Shown here piece by piece: positions 23,604 to 32,340 of a stretch of DNA of 40,435 bases. Made by a program: the position numbers and the translations under genes. Source of the stretch: Clostridiales bacterium (GTDB lineage Bacteria; Bacillota; Clostridia; Oscillospirales; Oscillospiraceae). The notes under the pieces were generated by a model. It was not told where the DNA came from. It saw only the letters and a program-made list of their open reading frames with translations, and did no database searches. Position 1 is the first letter of the stretch, and the number at the start of each line of letters is the position of its first letter. The stretch spans positions 1 through 40,435 of the forward strand of contig JAAVHT010000087.1 of assembly GCA_014799565.1 (NCBI GenBank), in the 5' to 3' direction.

Positions 23604-24422
23604 CTACGCTTCCTTCCGGCCATGGCAATACCAATACAGCGCGCCCATGGCTGTACCGCCGATGATGTTCCCCACCGTCACAGGGAGCAGGTTCCGCAGC
23701 AGGAAGTTTCCCCAGGTCAAAGCCATGAGGTCAATGCCCGCCTCATCCACCAGTGCCGCATAGGCCGGAATGGTTTTGGCAAACAGTCCTGCCGGTATGT
23801 AGTACAGGTTGGCGATGCAGTGCTCGAAGCCGCAGATCACGAAGAATGCCACCGGCAGGTATGCGCCAACTACCCGGCCTGTCAAATCCTTGGCGGACAA
23901 GGACAGCAGCACGCCCGCCGTCACCAGGACATTGCACAAGATGCCCAGGATGATGGCATTGCCCATAGGCAGGGCGCACTTCCCCGCCGCCAGCTTCATG
24001 GTAAATACCGCCAGCTGGCCACCGGAGTAATTGAGCTGCCCACCAAAGGCACAACCCGCTGCCGTGAGCATGGCCCCCACAGTGTTGCCCAGGTAGACCA
24101 CGCCCCAGTTGCGGAGCATCCCCGCCACACTGGCCTGCCCATCCAGCACAGAGATAGTGATCAGCGTGTTGCCGGTGAACAGCTCCGCCCCGGTGAGCAC
24201 CACCATGGCAAGCCCAAAGGGGAACAGCAGCCCGCACACGATCCGGGCCACGCCCACGTTGCCGATGGTGTGGGCGGCGGTGTTGGTGACCGCGCCACCC
24301 ATGGCAATGAAGAACCCGGCCAGCACCGCCAGCAGGAACAGCTTCGTCAGCGGCATCCGCGTCTTAGCGGCGCCTGCCGCAGCGTAGTTGGCCGCACACT
24401 CCTTCGGTGTAAACAGGTTCAT
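23604..24422 (-). CDS. Formate/nitrite transporter family (FocA/NirC-like) channel
   Basis: ATG 24422 follows GGGAGGAAG; the longer upstream frame is not needed. The 272-residue protein has six membrane segments and the FNT signatures: [10 protein letters not shown] in helix 1, GAELFTGNT in the half-helix region, and [16 protein letters not shown], which carries the central His of FNT pores. Family members conduct formate, nitrite or hydrosulfide across the membrane. Its start overlaps the DUF2200 stop (ATGA), so the two are an operon. The pair is oriented against the transfer genes and is likely cargo. The substrate cannot be decided from sequence alone. Confidence 0.92.
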   Translation of the reverse strand: MNLFTPKECAANYAAAGAAKTRMPLTKLFLLAVLAGFFIAMGGAVTNTAAHTIGNVGVARIVCGLLFPFGLAMVVLTGAELFTGNTLITISVLDGQASVAGMLRNWGVVYLGNTVGAMLTAAGCAFGGQLNYSGGQLAVFTMKLAAGKCALPMGNAIILGILCNVLVTAGVLLSLSAKDLTGRVVGAYLPVAFFVICGFEHCIANLYYIPAGLFAKTIPAYAALVDEAGIDLMALTWGNFLLRNLLPVTVGNIIGGTAMGALYWYCHGRKEA

Positions 24423-24796
24423 CGTCCGCTTCCTCCCGGCGTCCGCAGTATCTTTTCCATGGGCTTTCCCTTGGCCAGCTCGTCGATCAGCTTGTCCAGG
24501 TAGCGTACCTCCCGCATCAGCGGGTCTTCCACTTTCTCCACCCGGACGCCGCACACTACGCCGCGGATCAGCACTCGGTTCGGGTTGGGCTGGGGAGCCT
24601 GCCGGAAGAAATCGCCGTAAGTGATATCGATCTCCCGCAGGCGATCCAGTTCTGGGGCGGAGTACCCGGTCAGCCAGCAGATGACCTCGTCCACCTCGGC
24701 TTGGGTGCGTCCCTTCCTCACAGCCTTATTCAGCAGCAGGTTATAGAGCTTTGTGAAGCTCATCTGGAATACCTTGTGGTCACTCACTGCACACAT
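24419..24796 (-). CDS. DUF2200 family protein
   Basis: I place the start at ATG 24796, giving 125 residues. The protein matches DUF2200 over its whole length: a [19 protein letters not shown] opening, then [55 protein letters not shown] and a final EKILR. This is a small cytoplasmic family found scattered across bacteria, with no known function that I can cite. It is co-transcribed with the FNT channel from a well-formed promoter, which may link it to handling of the transported anion. Confidence 0.85.
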   Translation of the reverse strand: MCAVSDHKVFQMSFTKLYNLLLNKAVRKGRTQAEVDEVICWLTGYSAPELDRLREIDITYGDFFRQAPQPNPNRVLIRGVVCGVRVEKVEDPLMREVRYLDKLIDELAKGKPMEKILRTPGGSGR

Positions 24797-24820
24797 CACC
24801 GCCAGAATATTGATAGGAGA

Positions 24821-24848
24821 ATTATACGATATTTTACGAAAAAAGCAA
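24821..24848 (-). promoter_or_regulatory. Promoter of the DUF2200-FNT operon
   Basis: On the minus strand, TTGCTT (24843-24848) and a consensus TATAAT (24821-24826) are separated by 16 bases. The leader to the DUF2200 start at 24796 would be about 18 nt. The pair therefore has its own promoter, independent of the transfer operon. Confidence 0.75.
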
Positions 24849-24865
24849 CAGCGAGGTGAAAAACA

Positions 24866-25789
24866 GTGCCCTACATCCATTTCACAGAAGAACAAAAACG
24901 CCAGGCCAACGCGGTGGATCTCGTGGAGTTCCTCCGCTTCAAGGGGGAGCCGCTCACCAGCTCCGGGCGGGAGCTTCGTATGGAGCGCAACCACAGCGTC
25001 ACCATCCGGGGCAGCGAGTGGTATGACCATGCCGCGGAGAAAGGCGGCGGGCCGGTGTCATTCCTCAAAGAGTTCTACGGTATGAACTACCAGCAGGCCA
25101 TGCTCACTCTGCTGAACGAGGATCTTGCTTTTCTCTACTCTCCAGTAGACACGCCCAGATGGAAGGAGAAAAAAGAGTTCACCCTGCCGCCCGCCAACGA
25201 GAACAACCGACGGGTGTTCGCATATCTGCTCAAGCACCGCCACCTGGATCGTGACGTGCTCACCGCCTTTGTCCGGCTGGGACTCATCTATGAGGACAAG
25301 GGTTATCACAACGCCGTATTCGCGGGGAAAGACAAGGACGGCACAGCCTATCACGCCCACAAGCGCAGCACCGGCAGCATGAGCAAGTCCTTCCGTATGA
25401 CCGTGGAGGGCAGCGACTTCCGCTATGCCTTCAACTGGCCGGGTTCCAGCGGTCACCTGCTGGTATTCGAAGCGCCCATCGATATGCTCTCGTTTATCTC
25501 CCTGCACCACGACAGCAACTGGGCCAAGCACAGCTATGTGGCGCTGTGCGGCACATCCTCTCAACCCCTGCTGGGAATGCTGGAGCGATACCCGGACATT
25601 AAAACCGTCCACCTGTGCCTGGACAACGACCAGGCTGGACAACTGGCCACAAAACGGCTGGCGAAAGTGGTGCGGGAAAAGGGGCTTGCAGTGGACGCGC
25701 GTGTGCCCGTGTACAAGGACTGGAATGAGGATCTGTGTTCAAATTTTCAACAGGAATTGGAGGTTCAGCATGAACAGATCGTATCGTGA
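24866..25789 (+). CDS. DUF3991 and Toprim domain protein (primase-like)
   Basis: GTG 24866 lies behind GAGGTG. The 307-residue protein has an N-terminal DUF3991-type region ([40 protein letters not shown]), a zinc-finger-free relative of DnaG N-terminal domains. A Toprim-like domain follows ([19 protein letters not shown] with the Glu, [19 protein letters not shown] with the DxD-like acidic pair). Such proteins are common in conjugative elements and are thought to prime or aid replication of transferred single-stranded DNA. Its end overlaps the next gene by 20 nt. Confidence 0.85.
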   Translation: MPYIHFTEEQKRQANAVDLVEFLRFKGEPLTSSGRELRMERNHSVTIRGSEWYDHAAEKGGGPVSFLKEFYGMNYQQAMLTLLNEDLAFLYSPVDTPRWKEKKEFTLPPANENNRRVFAYLLKHRHLDRDVLTAFVRLGLIYEDKGYHNAVFAGKDKDGTAYHAHKRSTGSMSKSFRMTVEGSDFRYAFNWPGSSGHLLVFEAPIDMLSFISLHHDSNWAKHSYVALCGTSSQPLLGMLERYPDIKTVHLCLDNDQAGQLATKRLAKVVREKGLAVDARVPVYKDWNEDLCSNFQQELEVQHEQIVS

Positions 25790-26096
25790 TTACTGCCGCC
25801 ATATGGGCGCGGCCATGTTCCAGCGCCCCGTTTTTACCGACCCCACCCTGAGCAGCGAGGAACTCCTCGCCGTCTATCAGACCGCCAAGAGCACCGACCT
25901 GGATATTCTGCGGGATACCGCTGTGCAGATGTTCCCGGAGCGGTTTGAGGAGAAGCCGCCCCAGTTGTATGCCCACCAGGGCGGTGCCACCGCATTCCGG
26001 CACCACGGTGTGGTCACCCGGCCTGAGCGCACCATCGGAGCCGTCCCCATGAACCAGATTGGCATTATGGCAGACGGCATGGCATACCCGTACTGA
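25770..26096 (+). CDS. Small conserved-looking protein upstream of VirD4
   Basis: ATG 25770 follows GGAGG and overlaps the end of the DUF3991 gene by 20 nt. The 108-residue product has no membrane segment. It contains short helical segments (EELLAVYQTAKSTDLDILRD) and a Met/Gly-rich C-terminus (NQIGIMADGMAYPY). I do not recognise it. Its tight placement between the primase-like gene and VirD4 indicates a role in the same transfer or processing operon. Confidence 0.6.
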   Translation: MNRSYRDYCRHMGAAMFQRPVFTDPTLSSEELLAVYQTAKSTDLDILRDTAVQMFPERFEEKPPQLYAHQGGATAFRHHGVVTRPERTIGAVPMNQIGIMADGMAYPY

Positions 26097-26105
26097 GGTG
26101 AAGCC

Positions 26106-27959
26106 ATGCCGCAACAATTTATCATTTTGTTCTTCGCCGCCGCAGCTCTGTTGGTCATCGGCGGGGTTTCTTTTTTGTCCAGCCAGGGATCGCTGAACAA
26201 CATCAAATCCAAGCCCGTAGGCGATGGCCAGCATGGCACCGCCCGCTGGGCCACTCCCAAGGAGATCGGCAAGACGTTCCACCACGTTCCCTTCCGCCCC
26301 ACTGAGTGGCGGAAGGGGGAAAGCCGGCCCAAGGTGCAGGGGCTGGTGTTGGGGTCGCTGGGAAAGAAGGGCAAGATCACCGCCCTGGTGGACAGCGATG
26401 ACATCCACTGTCTCATGATCGGCGCAGCAGGTGTGGGCAAAACGGCCTTCTTCTTGTACCCAAATTTGGAATACGCTTGCGCCTGCGGGATGAGCTTCCT
26501 AGCACTGGATACCAAAGGTGATCTGGCCCGAAACTACGGCGCCATCGCCCAGAAATATTACGGCTACCAAGTGTCCATCATCGACCTGCGCAACCCCACC
26601 CGCTCTGACGGGTTCAACTTCCTGACGCTGGCAAACGCCTACATGGATCAGGCAGTGGAGCACCCGGATGATCTGGCGGCACGGGCCAAGGCGGAAAAGT
26701 ACGCCAAGATCCTCGCCAAGACCATCATCAGCCCGGACGGGGACAGCGGCAGCCACGGGCAGAACGCATTTTTCTACGATTCCGCCGAGGGACTGCTCAC
26801 CGCTGTGATCCTCCTGCTGGCGGAGTTTCTGCCGCCCAAGGAGATCGACGGCCAGCTTAGGGAGCGCCGCCACATCGTGTCCGTGTTCAAACTGGTGCAG
26901 GATCTGCTGGAGCCGTCCGCCGCCAAGGGCAAAAGCTGTTTCCAGGTGTTGATGAGCCGTCTGCCCTCCGAACACAAGGCCCGGTGGTTTGCCGGAGCGG
27001 CATTGAACACCTCGGAACAGGCCATGGCGTCGGTGCTGTCCACGGTGCTGTCTCGGCTGAACGCGTTTCTGGATACGGAACTGGAGCAGACGATCTGCTT
27101 TGACAGCCCTCTGGACGCTGAGAGTTTTGCCAGCAGGAAGTCCGCTATCTTTTTGGTGCTCCCCGAGGAGGATCAGACTAAGAATTTTATGGCGGGACTT
27201 ATGATCCAGAATTTGTCGCGGGAGCTGTTCTCCGTGGCGGACGAGAGCGGCGGCAAGCTGAAGAACCGGGTGGTGCTGTTCTGTGACGAGTTCGGCACCA
27301 TGCCGCCCTTCGATGTGCTGTCCCTGTTCAGCGCGGGACGCTCACGAAAGCTGACTATGCTGCCCATCATCCAATCCTTGGCCCAGTTGGAGAAGAATTA
27401 CGGAAAAGAGGGTGCCGAAATTATATCGGATAACTGCCAGGACACCATCTTCGGCGGTTTTGCGCCCAACAGCAAGACCGCCGAGGAGTTGTCCCGCTCG
27501 TTGGGAACCTATACTGTACAGTCCGGCTCCGTCAGCCGGAGCAAGGGGGAAAACAGCCAGTCCCTCCAGATGGCGGAGCGTGCCCTCATGACACCGGATG
27601 AGCTGAAGTCCATCCCAAAAGGCGAGTTCGTGGTGATGAAAACCGGCTCCCATCCCATGCGGATGCGGCTGCGGTTGTTCCTGGACTGGGGAATTACTTT
27701 CGGGGAACCCTACCAAACCCCAGAGCATGGGCAGCGGAAGGTGTACTATGCCGGACGGCAGGAACTGGAAGATGCCATCATCGCGCGGTTCTGGACAGCG
27801 CCCGAGCAGGAAGAAACAGACAGTTTCCCACAAAGAGAACGATCCAGGCAGAAATATGATAGGCAGGGTCAGCAGGGTGGCCACAGCCAGACAGGGCAAC
27901 CGCTGGCAACCTTTCCCAAGAAACAGGACACACCGCCCCCAGCACCGGATGAGAGGTGA
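26106..27959 (+). CDS. VirD4/TraG-type coupling protein
   Basis: The 617-residue protein has an N-terminal membrane segment (about residues 4-22), then Walker A IGAAGVGKTAFFL (near residue 107-119) and Walker B VVLFCDEFGTM (near residue 395). Typical VirD4 sequences between them include ALDTKGDLARNYG and ILAKTIISPDGDSG. The C-terminal 70 residues are Gln/Pro-rich and probably unstructured. This hexameric ATPase delivers the relaxase-DNA complex to the VirB channel. It follows the small gene by 9 nt and is followed by an HTH gene. Confidence 0.95.
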   Translation: MPQQFIILFFAAAALLVIGGVSFLSSQGSLNNIKSKPVGDGQHGTARWATPKEIGKTFHHVPFRPTEWRKGESRPKVQGLVLGSLGKKGKITALVDSDDIHCLMIGAAGVGKTAFFLYPNLEYACACGMSFLALDTKGDLARNYGAIAQKYYGYQVSIIDLRNPTRSDGFNFLTLANAYMDQAVEHPDDLAARAKAEKYAKILAKTIISPDGDSGSHGQNAFFYDSAEGLLTAVILLLAEFLPPKEIDGQLRERRHIVSVFKLVQDLLEPSAAKGKSCFQVLMSRLPSEHKARWFAGAALNTSEQAMASVLSTVLSRLNAFLDTELEQTICFDSPLDAESFASRKSAIFLVLPEEDQTKNFMAGLMIQNLSRELFSVADESGGKLKNRVVLFCDEFGTMPPFDVLSLFSAGRSRKLTMLPIIQSLAQLEKNYGKEGAEIISDNCQDTIFGGFAPNSKTAEELSRSLGTYTVQSGSVSRSKGENSQSLQMAERALMTPDELKSIPKGEFVVMKTGSHPMRMRLRLFLDWGITFGEPYQTPEHGQRKVYYAGRQELEDAIIARFWTAPEQEETDSFPQRERSRQKYDRQGQQGGHSQTGQPLATFPKKQDTPPPAPDER

Positions 27960-27963
27960 TAAA

Positions 27964-28260
27964 TTGGCCTACTATGATTCCATCTACGAGGACGCCGAAC
28001 TGAGCCACCGGGCCAAATCGGTGTATATCTACCTAAAGGATCACTCCAATAAAGAGGGCACTTGCTGGCCAGGAATCAATACCATCGCCACAGACTTGAA
28101 TCTTTCCCGCTCAACAGTAAAACGGGCGCTGAACGATTTGGTGAAAGCTGGCCTGGTGGAGAAGTCCAGTCGATGGCGGGATAATGGGAGCCTGTCCTCT
28201 AATCTATATCAAATATCGCCTCAGCCTGTTCCAAAAGCAGAACAGGTTGAGACAATATGA
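27964..28260 (+). CDS. Helix-turn-helix protein (HTH_36 type)
   Basis: TTG 27964 is the start, 6-7 nt after GAGGTGA, just past the VirD4 stop. The 98-residue product begins AYYDSIYEDAELSHRAKSVY and contains a winged helix-turn-helix (NTIATDLNLSRSTVKRALND, LVKAGLVEKSSRWR) like that of RepA-type and HTH_36 proteins. It probably acts as a DNA-binding regulator or replication protein for the element. It is the last + strand gene before the junction-like gap, with no clear terminator. Confidence 0.78.
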   Translation: MAYYDSIYEDAELSHRAKSVYIYLKDHSNKEGTCWPGINTIATDLNLSRSTVKRALNDLVKAGLVEKSSRWRDNGSLSSNLYQISPQPVPKAEQVETI

Positions 28261-28328
28261 GGTTTCCTTTTCGGCAAATACCCTGCTATTTATTATTTGG
28301 CTTTATTGGAAAAGGTAAAACAGTAGTG
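28261..28328. other. AT-rich gap after the last transfer-region gene
   Basis: CCTTTTC (28266-28272) pairs with GAAAAGG (28309-28315), and inside it CAAATA (28275-28280) with TATTTG (28294-28299). This may be a weak terminator or the edge of the element. The whole gene-free stretch runs to 28648 and also holds the transposase remnant and the terminator listed next. Confidence 0.35.
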
Positions 28329-28475
28329 CTAAATCAACAGAATGGATGCAGTTCCATACACTGACTGCCAGGGGTCATAAATCTTCAGCAGTTCCCACCA
28401 TCCTGCGCCACTTTGCACAATCCAGAGCATCTCATTCAGCTTGATCCGATCATGGTCTCGCTTTCCGCTCCTCTC
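28329..28475 (-). pseudogene. Remnant of an IS5-type transposase N-terminal region
   Basis: Reading the minus strand, about 45 codons ending at a stop (28329-28331) give SGKRDHDRIKLNEMLW, then IVQSGAGWWELLKIYDPWQS and VYGTAS. This follows the pattern DRxxLNxxLWIxxSGAxWxxLxxxYxPWQxVY of the N-terminal domain of IS5-family transposases. It has no start, no catalytic DDE part and no ribosome site, so it is a decayed fragment. It lies where ICE genes give way to the catabolic operon. Confidence 0.65.
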
Positions 28476-28563
28476 TGGTGACAGACTGAGTCAGGAACTC
28501 CAGATCCACCTTTATGCTCCCCATCATTCAGCAGTTTTGAACAGGGCCGGAGGAATGAGGAAA

Positions 28564-28592
28564 AGGCCGTCCTCCCACAGGGAGGACGGCCT
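28564..28592 (-). terminator. Intrinsic terminator of the minus-strand operon
   Basis: AGGCCGTCCTCCC and GGGAGGACGGCCT form a perfect 13-bp stem with a 3-nt loop. On the minus strand it is followed by TTTTCCT. It lies 56 nt after the MATE gene stop and would end the long minus-strand operon. Confidence 0.85.
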
Positions 28593-28648
28593 GGGCAGAA
28601 AGATGGTAAGCACAGCAAACCAAGGACAGCTGGTTTCACCAGCCCGCC

Positions 28649-30025
28649 TCAATCCTTTTTCTTGAGCAGCGTCGCACCCTTCCATTTCCCGCTGTAGAAA
28701 TACGCCATGCAGGCAGCGGCAGGCAGAATCCTTGACAGGGCGGTGCCCCAAAAGTAGCCATATACGCCCATGCTCCAAACCGTGGCAAACAGGATACTCA
28801 AACCGATCTTGCAGACAACGCCGTCCAGGATTCCGATGATAAAGTTCAGCGCCGCATTCCCGCTTCCGACAACCATGCTCTGGTACGAGCTGACCACCGC
28901 AGAGACGAAGAAGTGGATGATCATGATGTTCAGGTAGGTGACACCCATCTCCAGCACGTCGACATCATCGGTAAAGATACCAAAGAACGCCTTCGGGAAC
29001 AGGAACACCATGAGGCTGATGATGGCCGCTACAGCCAGCGTGGAGACCAGTTCTATATAGACCACCTTTTTTGCCCGGTCGTGCTTCTCTGCGCCAAGAT
29101 TTTGTCCGATTGCAGCTCCTCCGGCCTGAGATATGCTGGAAGAGAAGATTTCCAGGAACTTTTGCAGCTTGTTGCCCACGCTGTTGGTGCCGGATGCGAC
29201 AAGGCCGTAGCTGTTAACGCTGGCATTGACCCAGAGGATGGAAACGCGAACCAGGACGGAGCGCACCGCCTGCGGCACACCCAGCCTCAGGATAATCATG
29301 GTCGGTTCCTTTTTCATTTTAAAATAGGACAGCTTCAGTTGGAACCCAATCGCGTCCCGAATCCGATACATATAGAGGAAGGCAGCCACAAAGGAAGCCA
29401 ACTGGCTGGCTGCCGTCGCGATGGCCGTCCCGGCCGCATCCAGCTTGAAAATGACAACTAACAGAAGATCCAGAAAGATATTGGCAATGGCGGCCACAAT
29501 GATAAAGATAAGGGGCCGCTTCGATTCCCCCATTCCCCGCAAAACACCGCAAACAGCGTTATAGCCAAAAATAAACGGATATCCGATAGAAGTGATAATC
29601 ATATACGCCCTGGCAGATTGGAGCGCTTCCTGGGGGCAGTTCAATATTGCAAGGAACTGGTTGCAGAACACGATGGAAACAACGGCGAAAAAGATCGACA
29701 TCCCCATCATAAGGCTCAGGAAACTTCCAACCGACTCCTTCAATGCGTCGAACTTCTTCGCTCCAGCAAGCTGAGCGATATAGACCTGCCCGGCCAGTGC
29801 AAACGCCGTTGCAACAGGCGTTAAAAAGTCCGCAATCTCGCCCCCGGTGGATACACCCACCGTTCCAACATTTCCGACAAACTTCCCGATGACCATCAGG
29901 TCGACCATGGAGTAAACCTGTTGAATCAGATTTGTTAAGATGACCGGTCCGACAAACAGAAAGATTCCTTTGGTCAACGAGCCTGTGGTAAGATCTCTTC
30001 CTACTTTCTTTGCTGTTTCCGCCAT
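28649..30025 (-). CDS. MATE-family multidrug/metabolite exporter
   Basis: The 458-residue protein has about twelve hydrophobic segments. It opens with a short basic leader and a DLTTGSLTKGIFLFVGPVIL segment, as in the bacterial MATE (DinF/NorM-like) family. Conserved pieces include NLIQQVYSMVDLMVIGKFVG in the first half and AGGAAIGQNLGAEKHDRAKK in the second. It uses an ion gradient to export cationic or organic compounds. ATG 30025 follows GGAAGG. It is the last gene of the minus-strand operon, so it may expel a product or toxic by-product of the pathway. Confidence 0.92.
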   Translation of the reverse strand: MAETAKKVGRDLTTGSLTKGIFLFVGPVILTNLIQQVYSMVDLMVIGKFVGNVGTVGVSTGGEIADFLTPVATAFALAGQVYIAQLAGAKKFDALKESVGSFLSLMMGMSIFFAVVSIVFCNQFLAILNCPQEALQSARAYMIITSIGYPFIFGYNAVCGVLRGMGESKRPLIFIIVAAIANIFLDLLLVVIFKLDAAGTAIATAASQLASFVAAFLYMYRIRDAIGFQLKLSYFKMKKEPTMIILRLGVPQAVRSVLVRVSILWVNASVNSYGLVASGTNSVGNKLQKFLEIFSSSISQAGGAAIGQNLGAEKHDRAKKVVYIELVSTLAVAAIISLMVFLFPKAFFGIFTDDVDVLEMGVTYLNIMIIHFFVSAVVSSYQSMVVGSGNAALNFIIGILDGVVCKIGLSILFATVWSMGVYGYFWGTALSRILPAAACMAYFYSGKWKGATLLKKKD

Positions 30026-30045
30026 TTTTCAACCTTCCATTCTCT

Positions 30046-31107
30046 TTATTTTTCCCCAGTACCTTCACCGTTCCGCACTCTGAACGCATATTGGGTGCGG
30101 GTTCTTAACGCCTCTCCGGCTTTGAAGATTGGGGAGCGAAACTCGGGGCAGTTTACCGCATTGGGAACAAATTGGGTTTCCAGACATACTGCCGCGAAGT
30201 CCGGAAGCTGTACGCCCCTTTTTCCCGCTTTCTTTCCGCATTGATCCGGTGTAAACAGAATCAGCGCATCCGAATCCGTATAGACAGTCATCTCCCGTCC
30301 GCTTTCTTCCGAGAACAATGTGGCCGCCTTCCGATACCCGGTTCCGTCAATCAGATAAATGGTATCAAATACCCCGCGGCTCCGCTTCTTCAGATATCCC
30401 TCCCGGTCAGACGCAAGAGCTTCCCGGATGGTTATAGGAGTTGTAAAATCATAAACGTTTCCACTGACCGAACAGGTTTGCCCATTTGGCACCCCGTCCT
30501 CATTGATATCGGCAATCGAGCCGCTCTCAATCGTCAACTTTTCATCCCGGACATCGCCAAACTCATCCAGATTAAAATACGCATGATTGGTCGGGCAGAG
30601 AATCGTCTCCCGCTCGGGAATCATTTCATAGTCAATGGTCAGCCGGCTATCATCATCAAACGTGTAGGTCACTTTGACCTGAACATTGTCATGAAACCCA
30701 CCTTCCCCGGTATCAGTCAGAGAAAATGTGATTTGGTTTCCTTCCGGTGCCGCTTCCGCTGCAAACAGCTTTTTGGCATAGTTGCCGCTGGCTCCATGTA
30801 TAAAATGTCCCCACTGGTTCGTCTCCAGCTGAATCTCCTTCCCGCCGATCCTGCACCGCCCATAGGCAATTCGGTTTGCGCAGCGTCCGATCACGCTGCC
30901 CTCGCTGTTCATTCCCTCCAGTTCCTCCGATGTTGTCACACCAAGGACACAGTCGGAGAGCCTTCCGGCCCGGTCAAAAAGCCACAAGCTGTGGATGGCT
31001 GCACCATAATCCAAAAATTCCGCACGCTCCCCTTTTTTGTTGCTTATGGTATATTGATGAACCATCCGGCCATTGGAAATTAAACCGAAATCTGTTTTTG
31101 TTATCAT
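30046..31107 (-). CDS. galM: Aldose 1-epimerase (mutarotase)
   Basis: The 353-residue protein matches the GalM family. It has IGRCANRIAYGR, the substrate-binding His in GHFIHGASGNYAKKLF, the second catalytic His in LCPTNHAYFNLDEFG, and the general-base Glu in AVCLETQFVPNAVN. It interconverts alpha and beta anomers of free hexoses such as galactose or glucose. It lies between the lactonase and MATE genes on the same strand with about 20-nt gaps. In context it suggests that a free sugar is released by the upstream hydrolases. Confidence 0.92.
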   Translation of the reverse strand: MITKTDFGLISNGRMVHQYTISNKKGERAEFLDYGAAIHSLWLFDRAGRLSDCVLGVTTSEELEGMNSEGSVIGRCANRIAYGRCRIGGKEIQLETNQWGHFIHGASGNYAKKLFAAEAAPEGNQITFSLTDTGEGGFHDNVQVKVTYTFDDDSRLTIDYEMIPERETILCPTNHAYFNLDEFGDVRDEKLTIESGSIADINEDGVPNGQTCSVSGNVYDFTTPITIREALASDREGYLKKRSRGVFDTIYLIDGTGYRKAATLFSEESGREMTVYTDSDALILFTPDQCGKKAGKRGVQLPDFAAVCLETQFVPNAVNCPEFRSPIFKAGEALRTRTQYAFRVRNGEGTGEK

Positions 31108-31126
31108 CGCTTTTTCCTACCTCTGC

Positions 31127-32275
31127 TTATGCTTCAAAAAAAGCCAGCGTGCCCGGATGGGCGCAGTCCCGCTTCCCGGCGTAAACCGGTTCCCCGCTTT
31201 TTGTGATTTCAAATACCGTAAGTTCATCGTCAGGGAACCCCGCCACCAGAAGAAATCTCCCATCTGCGGAAAGTTCCATCTTCCTTCCTCCCTCGGTGTT
31301 GTTCGTGGCGACATTGGCTTTCCACCTTGGCATTCCGTCCGGGCCGAGGGTAAACCAGGAGATCTCTTTTTTGCTTCTGAGCAGCAGGTATAAGTTCTCC
31401 CCCGTCCGATCCACCACCACATCTGAGGCCTTCGTCTCCTCCTCTTCCGAATACAGCCCGCTTGCTGGTACCGTGATCCGTTCGCGAAGCGCTCCCTCTG
31501 CGTCATATTCCAGGACCGAAAGAATCGCTCTCGTCTCGTAATTCAGATACAGCAGAGGTTTTTCCGGATGCAGCGCAAGATACCTCGGCGAGTTCCCTGT
31601 GATGCCCCTCCACGCTCCAGTTTGCACCAAAGTCTTCGATTCCGCGTCAACCTTCAATGTATATACCGCATCCAGCCCCTTATCGGTCGCCACATAACGA
31701 TCTGTTCCTGGAAGCTTCATGATTGCGTGAATGTGCGAATTTCCCACTGCGCCGTTCCCAGGAATATCCCGTTCTTTCTGATCGAATCTCAGCAAATCCA
31801 GAGCCTTTCCAACAGAGCCGTCTTCGTTCCGTTCAAACAGAACCACACTAGACTCGTCTCTTTCCTTGATCGTATGAAAGTTCCCTTCTTCATCCCGCTC
31901 CGTTCGGATGATGTACTGGTCTGTGGTATGATTAGTCTCCAGGACATACGATCCATCATATTCCACGAAAGAAGGCTGAATCCCCAATGCCGGGCCTTCC
32001 GACAGGGCGATCAGAATCCCTGTCTCCGGATGGATTGCAAACGCATAAATCATGCCGCCGAACGTTTTCCCTTCAATTTCCCGGCGTTCATCCACAACGT
32101 AGAGAACCCTTTTCTCTGGATCCACTTTCATCGCTCCGCAGCTAATCTGAGAAAACTGCGTTGCGATCGGCGTGATCTGCGCCTCCTTTGGATCATATTC
32201 GGCCACTGTAATTCCACACTTGCCGGATGCCGACGGCTTGTTCCACGCTCCGATATAAATGTACGTTTTGCCCAT
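31127..32275 (-). CDS. Lactonase, seven-bladed beta-propeller family (6-phosphogluconolactonase-like)
   Basis: I choose ATG 32275, preceded by AGGTGG; GTG 32284 is the alternative. The 382-residue protein opens MGKTYIYIGAWNKP and shows repeated blades with LYVVDERRE, GNSHIHAIMKLPGTDRYVAT, RYLALHPEKPLLYLNYE, ENLYLLLRSKKEISWF and ADGRFLLVAGFPDDELTVFE. This pattern is the Pgl/YbhE lactonase propeller. Members hydrolyse sugar lactones, although several have other or unknown substrates. It is followed by the mutarotase, which supports a sugar-acid or sugar role. Confidence 0.85.
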   Translation of the reverse strand: MGKTYIYIGAWNKPSASGKCGITVAEYDPKEAQITPIATQFSQISCGAMKVDPEKRVLYVVDERREIEGKTFGGMIYAFAIHPETGILIALSEGPALGIQPSFVEYDGSYVLETNHTTDQYIIRTERDEEGNFHTIKERDESSVVLFERNEDGSVGKALDLLRFDQKERDIPGNGAVGNSHIHAIMKLPGTDRYVATDKGLDAVYTLKVDAESKTLVQTGAWRGITGNSPRYLALHPEKPLLYLNYETRAILSVLEYDAEGALRERITVPASGLYSEEEETKASDVVVDRTGENLYLLLRSKKEISWFTLGPDGMPRWKANVATNNTEGGRKMELSADGRFLLVAGFPDDELTVFEITKSGEPVYAGKRDCAHPGTLAFFEA

Positions 32276-32300
32276 ATAAGCCACCTATCATAAATATGTA

Positions 32301-32329
32301 CTGCCTGGGATCGTTTTGCTCCCAGGCAG
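32301..32329 (-). other. Intercistronic hairpin
   Basis: CTGCCTGGGA and TCCCAGGCAG form a perfect 10-bp stem with a 9-nt loop between the second ATPase gene and the lactonase gene. No T-run follows, so it is more likely a processing or stability element that separates transporter and enzyme expression. Confidence 0.6.
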
Positions 32330-32340
32330 CCAGAATACAA

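Noticed and set aside
28481..28560. Short minus-strand frame starting MMGSIKVDLEF upstream of the transposase remnant
   Set aside because: Only about 26 codons, no ribosome site, and it stops in another frame inside the remnant; not enough to call a gene.
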